A stretch of DNA of 64,000 nucleotides. Origin: Jeotgalibacillus terrae (GTDB lineage: Bacteria; Bacillota; Bacilli; Bacillales; Jeotgalibacillaceae). The translations under genes were made by a program, and so were the position numbers. Location of the stretch: assembly GCF_016908195.1 (NCBI RefSeq), contig NZ_JAFBDK010000001.1, positions 186,001 to 250,000 of the forward strand. The letters run 5' to 3'. Of the stretch, positions 27,432 through 34,240 are shown piece after piece (position 1 is the first letter of the stretch; every line of letters starts with the position of its first letter). Under the pieces are notes generated by a model. The model was not told the DNA's origin. It was given only the letters and a program-made list of their open reading frames with translations, and made no database searches.

Positions 27432-27906
27432 TCGATATAATCTCTTTTACAGTTGATTCCGGCGTACGGTCAGAAACTGAAACCATGTGATGTGCTACCT
27501 CTTCATATCCTGCATCTCTCTTGTTAAAAAGTGCTTCGAGTTCCTTATAAGGTTTTGCAGCAACAGGTCTTGTCTGATCTCCTTTAATTCTGCTGTACAG
27601 TTCTTTAAATGGAGCATGCAAATAAATAACGATTCCATTCTGCCTCATCCATTGCCCTGTTTCATCAAAATATAAAATTCCCCCACCTGTGGAAATGATT
27701 GAAGCCTCTGCTGCTTTAAGTGTTGACACTTCAATTTGTCTGAAAGCAGCTTCTCCATCTTCCTTGAAGATTGCACTGATTTTTTTACCAGCTATTTCTT
27801 CGATCTGACTGTCTAGATCGCTGTAGGATTCACCAGTTTTACTGCTTAACAGTCTTGAAACCGTTGATTTACCTGCTCCCATGAATCCGATTAAATAAAC
27901 TTTCAT
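27415..27906 (-). CDS. aroK: Shikimate kinase
   Basis: A 163-residue kinase phosphorylating shikimate at O3. P-loop GFMGAGKST (about 7-15), the shikimate-binding SDLDSQIEE and STGGGILYF blocks, and DQTRPVA of the lid are present. The true start is ATG 27906 behind AGAGGGGAT; the longer frame to 28008 runs into comGG. It may be read from the comG operon, 37 bp downstream of comGG. Confidence 0.95.
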   Translation of the reverse strand: MKVYLIGFMGAGKSTVSRLLSSKTGESYSDLDSQIEEIAGKKISAIFKEDGEAAFRQIEVSTLKAAEASIISTGGGILYFDETGQWMRQNGIVIYLHAPFKELYSRIKGDQTRPVAAKPYKELEALFNKRDAGYEEVAHHMVSVSDRTPESTVKEIISIIRNS

Positions 27907-27943
27907 TGCAGATCCCCTCTTTAATGCTTCATTTATTCTTATT

Positions 27944-28165
27944 CTACTCTTCGTCAGGTATGATCGCGAGTGAAAACAGTTCACTTGCTGCTTTTGAGTA
28001 ATAATCACTCATCATCTCCGCGTGTCTGACCTTCTCGATTGACAGCGTTGTGATGACAACAGCTGAAGAAGTGAGTAAAATAAAAAATAATATAATGGGT
28101 AAGAGAATTGAACCTTTTTCATTTTGGAGATAACGTATAAAAGATTGCTTCTTTTTGTATTCCAT
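27944..28165 (-). CDS. comGG: ComGG-like competence pseudopilin, short form
   Basis: A 73-residue protein with a basic N-terminus, GSILLPIILFFILLTSSAVVITT as hydrophobic pseudopilin helix (no classical GFxxxE site, as expected for ComGG) and a short helical tail. Last in the comG series, overlapping comGF by 47 nt. ComGG proteins are usually near 120 residues, so this copy lacks about the C-terminal 40%. The stop is followed almost directly by aroK, leaving no room for a lost extension. Confidence 0.75.
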   Translation of the reverse strand: MEYKKKQSFIRYLQNEKGSILLPIILFFILLTSSAVVITTLSIEKVRHAEMMSDYYSKAASELFSLAIIPDEE

Positions 28166-28541
28166 CTAAAAATTTCACCTCCAGTGAGATCAGGTTTTCT
28201 TCTGCAGAAAATCTGATCGTATCTATTCCGGTCAGAAATATCTCATAGCCCTGCCCATCTACTGTTCTTCTCAGGAGAGAACTTTGCCTCGAAAATTTAA
28301 TTGATGCTTCTCCATTTTTTAATGTAACAGTTTCAGATGAATAGGATTCAATCTTCAGCCGCTCAACTTCCTTTTGAAATTGTATCGTAAATATATCCCA
28401 CTCTTTTGACAGCTCCTGCTGATTCATCAAATGCTCAAAACTGAAAATTAGCATCGCAAACAGGGGAGCAATGATTGATAGAACACTGATACTTACAATG
28501 ACTTCGAGCATTGTAAACCCTTTTTGATTATGGTGTAACAC
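28119..28541 (-). CDS. comGF: Competence pseudopilin-like protein ComGF
   Basis: A 140-residue protein with a prepilin-type site KGF-TMLEV near residue 7 followed by a 20-residue hydrophobic helix, then FDGI- and RFSA-type strands of the ComGF family. I place the start at GTG 28541, which overlaps the comGE stop; the frame is open to 28649 but that part lies within comGE. Minor pseudopilin of the DNA-uptake pilus. Confidence 0.88.
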   Translation of the reverse strand: MLHHNQKGFTMLEVIVSISVLSIIAPLFAMLIFSFEHLMNQQELSKEWDIFTIQFQKEVERLKIESYSSETVTLKNGEASIKFSRQSSLLRRTVDGQGYEIFLTGIDTIRFSAEENLISLEVKFLDGIQKEAIFYTLSPK

Positions 28542-28824
28542 AGATCCGGTCGCTTTCTTCGTTCGACACACATAATCGGTCCTCTGATAACTCAACTGAA
28601 TATCTCCCCCCGTCTTTGTGAATATCCTGTTCAATTGTTTCTTTAGCATAAAACACCTTCACCTGATCATACGCAATACCATACATTCTGTAACGTTCTT
28701 CGGCTTCATCTGCTTTTATCACAATTGTGACGGCTAAAGGCAGAATAAACAGACAGAAAATAATACAGACATATAACCCAATAATTGATTCAATCAGCGT
28801 AAACCCACTATGGTTTTTCAACAT
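28528..28824 (-). CDS. comGE: Competence pseudopilin ComGE
   Basis: A 98-residue protein starting MLKNHSGFTLIESIIGL, a class III prepilin signal cleaved by ComC, followed by a hydrophobic helix and a short soluble domain. Overlaps comGD by 17 nt and comGF by about 14 nt. The assignment to GE rests on order in the operon. Confidence 0.87.
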   Translation of the reverse strand: MLKNHSGFTLIESIIGLYVCIIFCLFILPLAVTIVIKADEAEERYRMYGIAYDQVKVFYAKETIEQDIHKDGGRYSVELSEDRLCVSNEESDRICVTP

Positions 28825-29254
28825 AAAATCTGCCCCTTGCCAGATAAAAATGAATATTCAACGGTTCCTGATCAATCTCAAATTTTACAACTCCGAAAGT
28901 ATTCGTGTTTCCTGAAGGGTTATATCTGAATAACGTCAGTGAACTGCTGCCCAGGAGTTTCACGTTTTCAGGCAGCTTCACTTCAGACAAAACCTTTTCA
29001 TTAGGGACGTAACCCGAGACAATTGAGTAAGATTGATTTCCGGTATCAAAATAAACGGTTACCTGCTTATTACCTGATACTGCGGTTAACTGGGCATTGT
29101 GGAGATCTTGAATAAGGCGAGATTCGAAAGAGATTGAGGCTTCTTTTGAACGGGGATAAAACGAAACAGAAATTGCAATTAGAATACCAAGCACTAACAG
29201 CACAATGATCACTTCAATCATCGTAAATCCACTGTTATTTTTAAGGCTCTTCAA
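28808..29254 (-). CDS. comGD: Competence pseudopilin ComGD
   Basis: A 148-residue protein with prepilin site NNSGFTMIEVIIVLLVLGIL at residues 6-25, then a GspH-like beta domain (VTVYFDTGNQSYSIVSGY). Overlaps comGC by 14 nt. Minor pseudopilin needed for assembly of the transformation pilus. Confidence 0.9.
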   Translation of the reverse strand: MKSLKNNSGFTMIEVIIVLLVLGILIAISVSFYPRSKEASISFESRLIQDLHNAQLTAVSGNKQVTVYFDTGNQSYSIVSGYVPNEKVLSEVKLPENVKLLGSSSLTLFRYNPSGNTNTFGVVKFEIDQEPLNIHFYLARGRFYVEKP

Positions 29255-29576
29255 TAATCGTCACATGCCCATCGGCGCCGATCGTCAGTTCTCTTCCATC
29301 CGGACAAGTGGTTTCATGCTGATTCAAATAACCACCTGTCTGCAATTCACTGATATCAGCGGGCAGCTTTTTTTCAGACATTCTGAATGACTCAACCTGG
29401 GCTTGTACCATCTGCTCAAAAGCCTCACAGCCTTTACTGTTAATTTCTTTACTTTGTGAAGAAATATTTGGAAGACTGACAATCAGCAATACTGATATAA
29501 CCAATAACACGATGACCATTTCAATCAGAGTAAAAGCCTGGTTGTTCCTGAGCGTTTTAAATAGTTTTTTTCTCAT
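29241..29576 (-). CDS. comGC: Major competence pilin ComGC
   Basis: A 111-residue major pseudopilin that forms the competence pilus capturing DNA. The prepilin site reads NNQAFTLIEM, with Ala instead of Gly before the cleavage point, a variant I believe occurs in some other Bacillales ComGC proteins. Two Cys (KGCEAFEQMVQAQV and TTCPDGREL) fit the family's disulfide. It lies 17 bp after comGB. Confidence 0.93.
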   Translation of the reverse strand: MRKKLFKTLRNNQAFTLIEMVIVLLVISVLLIVSLPNISSQSKEINSKGCEAFEQMVQAQVESFRMSEKKLPADISELQTGGYLNQHETTCPDGRELTIGADGHVTIIEEP

Positions 29577-29593
29577 TATAATTCCTCCATGAT

Positions 29594-30652
29594 TTATATA
29601 TTTTGCAGCAGATTAAAAACAGGTAATAAAATGATCAGGTATGCGCCTACTACTGCGAGGCCAATAAAAGTAAAAATTACAGGCTGCAGAAAATTAAAAT
29701 ACCTCCCTGATTTTTCTTCCAAAGCCGTCAGACAGTATTTACTGTAAAATCCCCACTCTTTTTCAAGGTTTCCATTCATTTCACCATGCTGCGTAATCCG
29801 CAGCATGTCTTCTGTAAAATACGGCAATAAAAGCAGCGTGTGATAAATACTTTGTCCCCTCTCAAGCTCATCATGTAGAAACCGGCCAATTTCTTTAAAG
29901 AGCGGTCTATAAGGCTGTTCAATAAATGTCTGCAGCATTTGCTGAAACGAACAGCCGCTTTTTAGCAGCATTGAAGCTTCTCTTGAGAATAGATAACTGT
30001 GGTAATGTCTGAAGTAAAAACCCGCACCGGGTAGAGAGGACAACACCTTCCACCTCTCGAGCGGCTGCTTTTTCATGAGGATGAAACAAGTAATGAGGGT
30101 GACACTGAAAATCACAGCGATGAGGATTAAACTTAATACAGGTATCACCCTGAATGCAGATTGCGCAATCATAATCATCTCCGACTGGTCATTGCCTACC
30201 GCTTCATACAGTCGCGTCATTCTTGGCAGCAGGTATAAGTTTAAGATCGCAGATACGAAAATAAACAGAAGGATTAAAAAAAGTGGGTATTGAAGGATCG
30301 TCAATAATTTTTTCTTCTGGTTTTCCCGATGCTTCATCAAAGATGCAGTTTCAGAGAGAGCTTGTCCAGTCTCGCCGGACTGCTCTGCAAAAAACAAATG
30401 CATACAGACGTAAGAAGGATAACCGAGGCATTTTAATGTTTCACTTAAAGTAGAGCCATTTATCAGGAGTTTTATAAGTTCATCCCTTCCTGAGAGTGAA
30501 GGAAATTGAAGAAATAAAAAACTGAAGGATTGATCCAGCGGATACCCATTCTCGCGCAGTTCACTTAAGCGGTGAAGGAAAACGGGCTGATCTTTTTTGG
30601 GGATATAAAGTTGACGGTGTGATCCACCTGTTATATTCCTGAGCAGATACAT
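29594..30652 (-). CDS. comGB: Competence pilus platform protein ComGB
   Basis: A 352-residue inner-membrane platform protein of the T2SF (GspF/PilC) family, with two T2SF domains, three hydrophobic segments (about 125-150, 170-195, 325-347) and the FAEQSGETGQALSETASLM motif repeated later as ITQHGEMNGNLEKE. The ATG at 30652 has AAAGGAG 12 nt upstream and overlaps comGA by 92 nt. I found no alternative start codon further in. Confidence 0.92.
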   Translation of the reverse strand: MYLLRNITGGSHRQLYIPKKDQPVFLHRLSELRENGYPLDQSFSFLFLQFPSLSGRDELIKLLINGSTLSETLKCLGYPSYVCMHLFFAEQSGETGQALSETASLMKHRENQKKKLLTILQYPLFLILLFIFVSAILNLYLLPRMTRLYEAVGNDQSEMIMIAQSAFRVIPVLSLILIAVIFSVTLITCFILMKKQPLERWKVLSSLPGAGFYFRHYHSYLFSREASMLLKSGCSFQQMLQTFIEQPYRPLFKEIGRFLHDELERGQSIYHTLLLLPYFTEDMLRITQHGEMNGNLEKEWGFYSKYCLTALEEKSGRYFNFLQPVIFTFIGLAVVGAYLIILLPVFNLLQNI

Positions 30653-31628
30653 AACCTAGAGCCGCTCCTTTCCTGAATAGCTGTTCAAGCGTCTGGTATG
30701 GCTGAACAGGCATTTCATCCAGATAATCGCAGATCGCTTGAGAAGTCATTATTTCATAGATTGAGGTACGCGACTGCGCCTTACCATTAATTTGTACTTT
30801 CACAAGCCTTTGCCCCGTAGCACCTATTAAAGACTGTTTTAAGTCTTCTTTTCGAATGCCGAGGTCTATCATCCTTCTGATCGCTCCTTTCGAATCCTTA
30901 GCATGAAGCGTGGATAGAACAAGATGACCGCTTAATGCAGCTTTTACTGCAATATCCGCTGTCTCTTCATCACGTATTTCTCCAATAATAATCATATCCG
31001 GGTCATGTCTGAGAACAGCTTTTAACCCTTGTGCGTAGGATACCCCTGCTTTTTCATTAATCTGCACCTGCAGCACATGATCTTCATTTCTTTCGACAGG
31101 GTCTTCAAGTGTGATTATATTTCTATAAAGTTCAGTAGAGCAGTAGTGAATGAGTGAATAGAGTGTGGTGGATTTGCCGCTTCCGGTTGGTCCGGAAAAC
31201 AGGATCAACCCCTGTGGCTGACGTACTAATGATGACAATGTTTTTGCGGAGTTAGAAAATAATGATAGTTTTTCAATGGGTACTGCAAAAGATTGTGGTA
31301 AAAGTCTGATGACAAGACTTTCTTTTCCTTCTGAAGAAGGGAGTGTGGAAATTCTGAGGGAAATCTTCTCACCATCAATGATGGTCATTGTGGCGCCGCT
31401 TTGAGGCTTTCTTTTTTCACCGATATCTAGAGAAGCTCTATACTTAAAGTGCGATATCAGTCTTTCACCCTGATTTAATGATATGGTCCTGAGTATAGAC
31501 AGATCTCCAAGTGCTCGGATATGAACCACAACGTGCTGCGATTCAGGTAAGAAATGAATGTCAGACCCTTTGCTTTCGAATGCTTCTTTCAGTAGATTTT
31601 GTGCTAACAATTCTGTGCCATATGGCAT
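30561..31628 (-). CDS. comGA: Competence pilus assembly ATPase ComGA
   Basis: A 355-residue GspE/PilB-type secretion ATPase powering pilus assembly. Walker A GPTGSGKST, the Asp box ITLEDPVERNED, Walker B PDMIIIGEIRDEETADIAVKA and the His box LSGHLVLSTLHAKDS are complete. The start is ATG 31628 behind AAAGGATG; the frame open to 31700 is not used. First gene of comG. I could not discern a clear ComK box (AAAA-N5-TTTT pairs) with confidence. Confidence 0.95.
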   Translation of the reverse strand: MPYGTELLAQNLLKEAFESKGSDIHFLPESQHVVVHIRALGDLSILRTISLNQGERLISHFKYRASLDIGEKRKPQSGATMTIIDGEKISLRISTLPSSEGKESLVIRLLPQSFAVPIEKLSLFSNSAKTLSSLVRQPQGLILFSGPTGSGKSTTLYSLIHYCSTELYRNIITLEDPVERNEDHVLQVQINEKAGVSYAQGLKAVLRHDPDMIIIGEIRDEETADIAVKAALSGHLVLSTLHAKDSKGAIRRMIDLGIRKEDLKQSLIGATGQRLVKVQINGKAQSRTSIYEIMTSQAICDYLDEMPVQPYQTLEQLFRKGAALGYVSAQEYNRWITPSTLYPQKRSARFPSPLK

Positions 31629-31712
31629 TTTTTCACATCCTTTCATAAAGTTATTTTCACTATACAACATTTTTCCATATATGTCTTTAAATATTTTCAA
31701 TCATTTGAATCT

Positions 31713-31770
31713 ACAAAAAATGTCGGTTCAGCAATCATTACAACTTGTGTAATGATTGCTGAACCGACAT
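31713..31770 (-). terminator. Terminator of mgsR with an exceptionally long stem
   Basis: Arms 31720-31742 and 31748-31770 are perfectly complementary over 23 bp with a 5-nt loop. On the minus strand six T follow. Most terminators in this window have stems of 8-14 bp. Confidence 0.85.
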
Positions 31771-31787
31771 GAATATAATCACAATGA

Positions 31788-32168
31788 TCAGCCAGACATT
31801 TTATACATCTGTTTTTTATTCGAAAGACTTCTCAGGCCTTCAGGATTGTATCCTACGATCAGTGATTTACCATCAGTCAGAATCGGACGCTTTAACAGTT
31901 TTGGATCTTCAATAATCATCTTAACCACTTCAGATAATGGCATGTCTTCAACGTCCTTGTTCAGCGCTTTAAATGATTGACTTCTTGTAGCAAGTAATTC
32001 ATCTAAGCCTTCAGTTGTCAAAGACAGCAGATTCATTAACTCATCATAATCAGGTGTATCTCTGAAGATGTGACGCTCATTCACATTTACTTCATTTTCT
32101 TTCAACCATTTTTTTGTCTTTCTGCAAGACGTACAACTTGGATAAGTGAAAAATGTGATTTGGTTCAT
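31788..32168 (-). CDS. mgsR: Spx/MgsR family transcriptional regulator
   Basis: A 126-residue ArsC-like fold regulator that binds RNA polymerase alpha rather than DNA. The redox motif CTSC is at 11-14 (YPSCTSCRKTKKWL), with the RPILTDGKSLIVGYNPE block conserved. The location between comGA and yqgY corresponds to B. subtilis yqgZ (mgsR, a stress-regulon modulator). It could be another Spx paralogue; synteny favours MgsR. Confidence 0.87.
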   Translation of the reverse strand: MNQITFFTYPSCTSCRKTKKWLKENEVNVNERHIFRDTPDYDELMNLLSLTTEGLDELLATRSQSFKALNKDVEDMPLSEVVKMIIEDPKLLKRPILTDGKSLIVGYNPEGLRSLSNKKQMYKMSG

Positions 32169-32467
32169 GTTATTACCTCCACTTGTTTATATTTTGTTTA
32201 ACTTTTGGAATGGTTTCATATAAGTTATATTTATTGTATACCACGTGTATAACAATTGTACACCTATAAAACTTGTAAATATAAAATTATTTTTAATTGT
32301 TCACAATTTTGTTTCATAGTAGACTGGTATAAGGGTATTTAATTATTGTAGAAAAATACATGAACTGTTTGATCACTCTATTTCATCAGAAAAACAGACT
32401 CTGTTTAATACTTGTATAACTGCAATGACAAAAATCACTCAATCGTCACATTTAATCATATGGGATA

Positions 32468-32497
32468 TTTACTTTATAATATGGTATCCTATATAAT
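32468..32497 (+). promoter_or_regulatory. Promoter of yqgY
   Basis: TTTACT (32468-32473) and a perfect TATAAT (32492-32497) are separated by 18 bp. The yqgY ATG lies 38 bp beyond. The 366-bp gap from 32169 also holds an imperfect 22-bp palindrome at 32234-32255, nearer to mgsR, and otherwise A+T-rich sequence. Confidence 0.65.
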
Positions 32498-32534
32498 AGG
32501 TTCGATGGATTGTTTGCGTAAAGGAGGGATTCGG

Positions 32535-32777
32535 ATGGATAAAATGTATCGCGTTATGGGGTTTTGGACTGGAATTTTTTCTGTATTATTTTACTTGGGA
32601 CATATGCCAAAAACTTCATTGCTTTTCCTGGCCCAGACAGGCTTTTTCATCCTTTTAGGGTACATGAAATTATCTGAGCGCATGTATGTGTATGTATTCT
32701 TTGTATACTTAACTATTTTCTTTGCTGGATTTACTTACTGGACAACATTTATGATGCCGCTTAAAGGTCCGCTTTAA
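32535..32777 (+). CDS. yqgY: DUF2626 family membrane protein YqgY
   Basis: An 80-residue protein with three hydrophobic segments and the family opening MDKMYRVMGFWTGIFSVLFY. The start is ATG 32535, seven bases after AAAGGAGGG; the reading upstream to 32412 is not supported. Function unknown. Ends before a bidirectional terminator. Confidence 0.88.
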   Translation: MDKMYRVMGFWTGIFSVLFYLGHMPKTSLLFLAQTGFFILLGYMKLSERMYVYVFFVYLTIFFAGFTYWTTFMMPLKGPL

Positions 32778-32817
32778 ATCTCTTCTTTTTATCTGAAGGA
32801 ATGATGAGCAGATACTG

Positions 32818-32857
32818 ACAAAAGAGACGCTTCCCTTGAAGGAAGCGTCTCTTTTGT
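32818..32857. terminator. Bidirectional terminator between yqgY and yqgX
   Basis: The stem AAAAGAGACGCTTCC/GGAAGCGTCTCTTTT has a short TTGA loop. It serves both convergent genes and touches the yqgX stop. Confidence 0.9.
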
Positions 32858-33483
32858 TATTGTAAAAATGGATTCTGACGATTTTCATCAGAAAGTGTTG
32901 TAACCGGTCCATGTCCCGATAGCACATACGTATGAGAATCAAGTGTAAGTAATTTTTTAATACTTTGCATGAGTATATCCATATTTCCGCCCGGAAGATC
33001 TGTTCTTCCTATACTTCCCTTAAACAGTACATCGCCGGATATCAGGATTGATGATTCCCTGAAGTAAAAACTGATACTTCCCGGTGAGTGTCCCGGCGTG
33101 TGCATCAGCTCAAAACGAAAATTTCCGATCTGTGAAGATTCTTCCCTCTCCCATAGATTTTCAGCAGGAGAAGCAGTAATCGGTGTAATTCCCTGAAATA
33201 AACCGGAACCATTTTTATCAGGATCCTGCAGCCAGCTTTTTTCCTGTATATGCATGTACACATCGATTTTATAATGAGATCTTATTGCCTCCAAGGCCCC
33301 AATATGGTCAAAGTGAGCATGTGTAAGTAAAATCGCAACAGGATTAAGTTCTTTTTTAGAAATAAACTGCTTTATTTTTTCCGGCTCTTCGCCAGGATCG
33401 ATGATCAAACATTCCTTATGATCATTATATAAAATATAAGCATTTGTTTGCATAGGACCCAGCGGCAGCTGAAACCATTCCAT
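32857..33483 (-). CDS. yqgX: MBL-fold metallohydrolase YqgX
   Basis: A 208-residue glyoxalase II-like metallo-beta-lactamase fold enzyme. Metal motif HAHFDHIGAL (HxHxDH, about 59-65), then MHTPGHSPGSISFY, SGDVLFKGSIGRTDLPGG and SGHGPVTTLSDE. The extra C-terminal substrate domain of true GloB is missing, so a small thioester or persulfide hydrolase is possible. I chose ATG 33483 for spacing after GAGGTG. Confidence 0.9.
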   Translation of the reverse strand: MEWFQLPLGPMQTNAYILYNDHKECLIIDPGEEPEKIKQFISKKELNPVAILLTHAHFDHIGALEAIRSHYKIDVYMHIQEKSWLQDPDKNGSGLFQGITPITASPAENLWEREESSQIGNFRFELMHTPGHSPGSISFYFRESSILISGDVLFKGSIGRTDLPGGNMDILMQSIKKLLTLDSHTYVLSGHGPVTTLSDENRQNPFLQ

Positions 33484-33661
33484 TATCATCACCTCAGACA
33501 AAGTTTAGCACGAATTATTATAAAAGACGAATACTCACGAAAGTGTCACGAATTACACTCGACATTATTAACATTTAACTATAAAATATATTAAGAGTAC
33601 GCTTATATATGCACTAATCTCGTTTTATTTATGAACCGACGTATGGAAAGGGGTGCTTTTA

Positions 33662-33832
33662 ATGAATGGATTAACAATTATCCTTGCACTGGTAACGATT
33701 CTGTCAGTAATCGGTACGATCACATCCTTTAAGGAAAAGAACATTATGGGTATTTTCTTTGCAATTGCTACATTGGGTGTTTTCGGCTGGTTTACTGTTA
33801 TGACAATTGTATTTGACGGGTATCCTCACTAA
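33662..33832 (+). CDS. yqgW: DUF2759 family small membrane protein YqgW
   Basis: A 56-residue protein with two hydrophobic helices (about 4-20 and 29-51) joined by TSFKEKN. ATG at 33662 follows GAAAGGGGTGC. Size and sequence match the DUF2759/YqgW family in the same place in B. subtilis. A possible promoter (TCGACA, 17 bp, TAAAAT) lies around 33552-33580. Function unknown. Confidence 0.85.
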   Translation: MNGLTIILALVTILSVIGTITSFKEKNIMGIFFAIATLGVFGWFTVMTIVFDGYPH

Positions 33833-33862
33833 AAAAAAAGCTGACCGCGGTCAGCTTTTTTT
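33831..33862. terminator. Bidirectional terminator between yqgW and yqgV
   Basis: The nearly uninterrupted palindrome AAAAAGCTGACC/GGTCAGCTTTTT overlaps the yqgW stop on one side and the last yqgV codons on the other. Confidence 0.9.
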
Positions 33863-34177
33863 ATTGGATAAATGTTTTTTAACAGAAGCAAGCTTATTCT
33901 GCATAGAATGGTCTTTCCTGTCTCTTCTTTCATCAATTCTGATATTTGTCGCCACTCTTTGTATCTCCTCTGAAAATACAGATTCATGCAGCTCCTGTAT
34001 CACATTAAACAGCTCAGAAAGTTCTCCTTCGATTAAAGTACTCATTGGCGTTAACTGATAGGTAATGTCACCTTGTACTGACCGTTTTTCAAGTACCTCC
34101 TGTATCCCCGCGACATACTTGCTGACGCTGGGTGTCTCAGTACCGATTGGAATAATTGTAATATCTGCAATTGCCAT
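33851..34177 (-). CDS. yqgV: MTH1187/DUF77 family thiamine-binding protein YqgV
   Basis: A 108-residue ferredoxin-like protein starting MAIADITIIPIGTETPSVS with the LTPMSTLIEGELSELFNVI core, typical of the DUF77/YkoF-like group that binds thiamine or its pyrimidine moiety. Preceded by GGAGGGATAAAG. No thiamine gene adjoins it, so ligand and role are inferred from family only. Confidence 0.88.
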   Translation of the reverse strand: MAIADITIIPIGTETPSVSKYVAGIQEVLEKRSVQGDITYQLTPMSTLIEGELSELFNVIQELHESVFSEEIQRVATNIRIDERRDRKDHSMQNKLASVKKHLSNKKS

Positions 34178-34200
34178 CTTTATCCCTCCACTTGTTTCAA

Positions 34201-34240
34201 GATAAGATAAAAAGCTCCCTCAGGAGCTTTTTATCTTATT
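34201..34240 (-). terminator. Terminator after the LtaS-type gene
   Basis: A roughly 17-bp stem, GATAAGATAAAAAGCTCC against GGAGCTTTTTATCTTAT, with a 4-nt loop and internal T run. The base overlaps the last codons of the synthase gene. Confidence 0.85.

Noticed and set aside
31629-31720. ComK box upstream of comGA
   Set aside because: A/T-rich runs exist but I could not find a convincing AAAA-N5-TTTT pair with proper spacing.
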